Assembly: GCA_007375925.1 (NCBI GenBank)
Contig: VMFH01000034.1
Location: 1-6,105, forward strand
Direction: 5' to 3'
DNA from: Parcubacteria group bacterium Gr01-1014_72
Lineage (GTDB): Bacteria; Patescibacteriota; Minisyncoccia; Phycocordibacterales; VMFH01
DNA: 6,105 nucleotides
How positions within the stretch are numbered: the stretch's first letter is position 1; each line of letters opens with the position of its first letter. This document shows positions 5,515 through 6,105 of this stretch, in pieces. The position numbers and the translations under genes are program-made. The notes under the pieces were generated by a model. It made no database searches. It saw only the letters and a list, made by a program, of their open reading frames with translations, and was not told the DNA's origin.

Positions 5515-6105
5515 TCACGACGCAACACGGAAGGCGACGGAGAAAACAGTCTCTCCCGAGCGCGAGGTGAAAAAAACGCGCCCCGCCATCCGGGAAACAA
5601 GCTCCTTGACGATGAAGAGACCGAGCCCCGTGCCTTGTTGCGAGGCGAATGTATCACGCGCTCGCCAGAACTTCTCAAAAACATGCGGCTGGTCTTCGGG
5701 CTTGATACCCGCTCCGTCGTTTACAACTCCGACGATTACTTCGTTCCCTTCGCGGTGCGCCGTAATGCGTACGCGCCTTGTGCGTTCATTGCTGTACTTG
5801 ACAGCGTTTGAGAGGAGATTAATGAACACCTCCTTGAGACGGACCGCATCAGCCATGACCGTGGGGAGGTCAGACGGCATCATCGTCTCCACGGAAACGC
5901 CGCGCGCCTCTGCCTCGCTTGCAAGCTCGCCGAGTGCTTCTTCAACCGCTCGCGGCACTGAAGTCGGCGTGGTCTCAATCTGCACCACCTGCCCCTCAAT
6001 CCGGGCCGCCTCCAGAATATCCTCAACGAGGAGGATGAGGCGTTCATTGCTCTGCTTGATAATGTCAAAGATTTTCTGCTCCTCTTTCACGGCGCCGCTT
6101 CCCGC
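5515..6105 (-). CDS. sensor histidine kinase, C-terminal part (5' end beyond window)
   Basis: The last 196 residues of a two-component sensor histidine kinase, open at the right edge of the window. A GTG at 6088-6090 is not a credible start, because the frame continues upstream and the preserved part begins mid-domain. Residues 6-40 of the visible part, including the QSNERLILLVEDILEAARIE stretch, match the second helix of the HisKA dimerisation domain; the phosphorylated His would lie just outside the window. A HATPase domain follows with N-box VFINLLSNAVKYS (93-105), G1 NDGAGI (129-134), F-box FEKFWRA (143-149) and G2 GTGLGLFI (158-165). All ATP-binding boxes are intact, so autokinase activity is expected. 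The sensory part is not visible, so signal and membrane location are unknown. It shares the operon's direction but is separated by 271 bases of repeat-rich DNA, so co-transcription is uncertain. Confidence 0.93.
   Translation of the reverse strand, partial: AGSGAVKEEQKIFDIIKQSNERLILLVEDILEAARIEGQVVQIETTPTSVPRAVEEALGELASEAEARGVSVETMMPSDLPTVMADAVRLKEVFINLLSNAVKYSNERTRRVRITAHREGNEVIVGVVNDGAGIKPEDQPHVFEKFWRARDTFASQQGTGLGLFIVKELVSRMAGRVFFTSRSGETVFSVAFRVAS

Noticed and set aside
5215..5811. 198-codon plus-strand frame across the gap and the histidine kinase
   Set aside because: It reads through the repeat region and antisense to clear HATPase motifs, with no domain of its own.

Overview
The window looks like a fragment of a moderately GC-rich bacterial genome. 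The compact gene set, the lack of Shine-Dalgarno motifs at every start that can be examined, the short-period repeats in every gene gap, and the archaeal-style polysaccharide enzymes together suggest a Patescibacteria/CPR member, perhaps Parcubacteria-like. There is no rRNA or other marker gene, so this placement is inference from style.

Layout, left to right. Positions 1-255 hold the end of a possible rightward gene (2-187, product unknown) and a strong rightward intrinsic terminator (218-255). Everything else is on the minus strand. In transcription order it runs: the C-terminal half of a sensor histidine kinase (6105-5515, cut by the window edge); a 271-base gap rich in palindromes and a GCGAG tandem repeat; a GT4-type glycogen-synthase-like glycosyltransferase (5243-4005); a GH57 alpha-amylase-type enzyme (3968-2742); a 106-residue protein of unknown function with an H...NDF..W motif (2705-2385); and a GH15 glucoamylase-type enzyme (2295-310). 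The last four genes are separated by 36, 36 and 89 bases and look like one operon.

How the genes fit together: a glycosyltransferase that can build an alpha-glucan, an endo-acting GH57 enzyme and an exo-acting GH15 enzyme form a synthesis-plus-breakdown set for a storage polysaccharide such as glycogen. None of the three has a visible signal peptide, so the cycle is probably intracellular. The small protein sits between the two hydrolases and is a candidate accessory factor. The histidine kinase may or may not be functionally linked.

The most unusual feature is in the gaps. Three spacers of the operon and the region just after its last gene each hold a tandem array with a 7-base period. Three different heptad sequences are used, and one of them occurs twice, including a shared exact 16-base stretch. 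One array runs into the GH57 coding sequence and supplies its last residues. The leader before the glycosyltransferase carries several potential hairpins, including a two-part one just downstream of a TATAAT hexamer.
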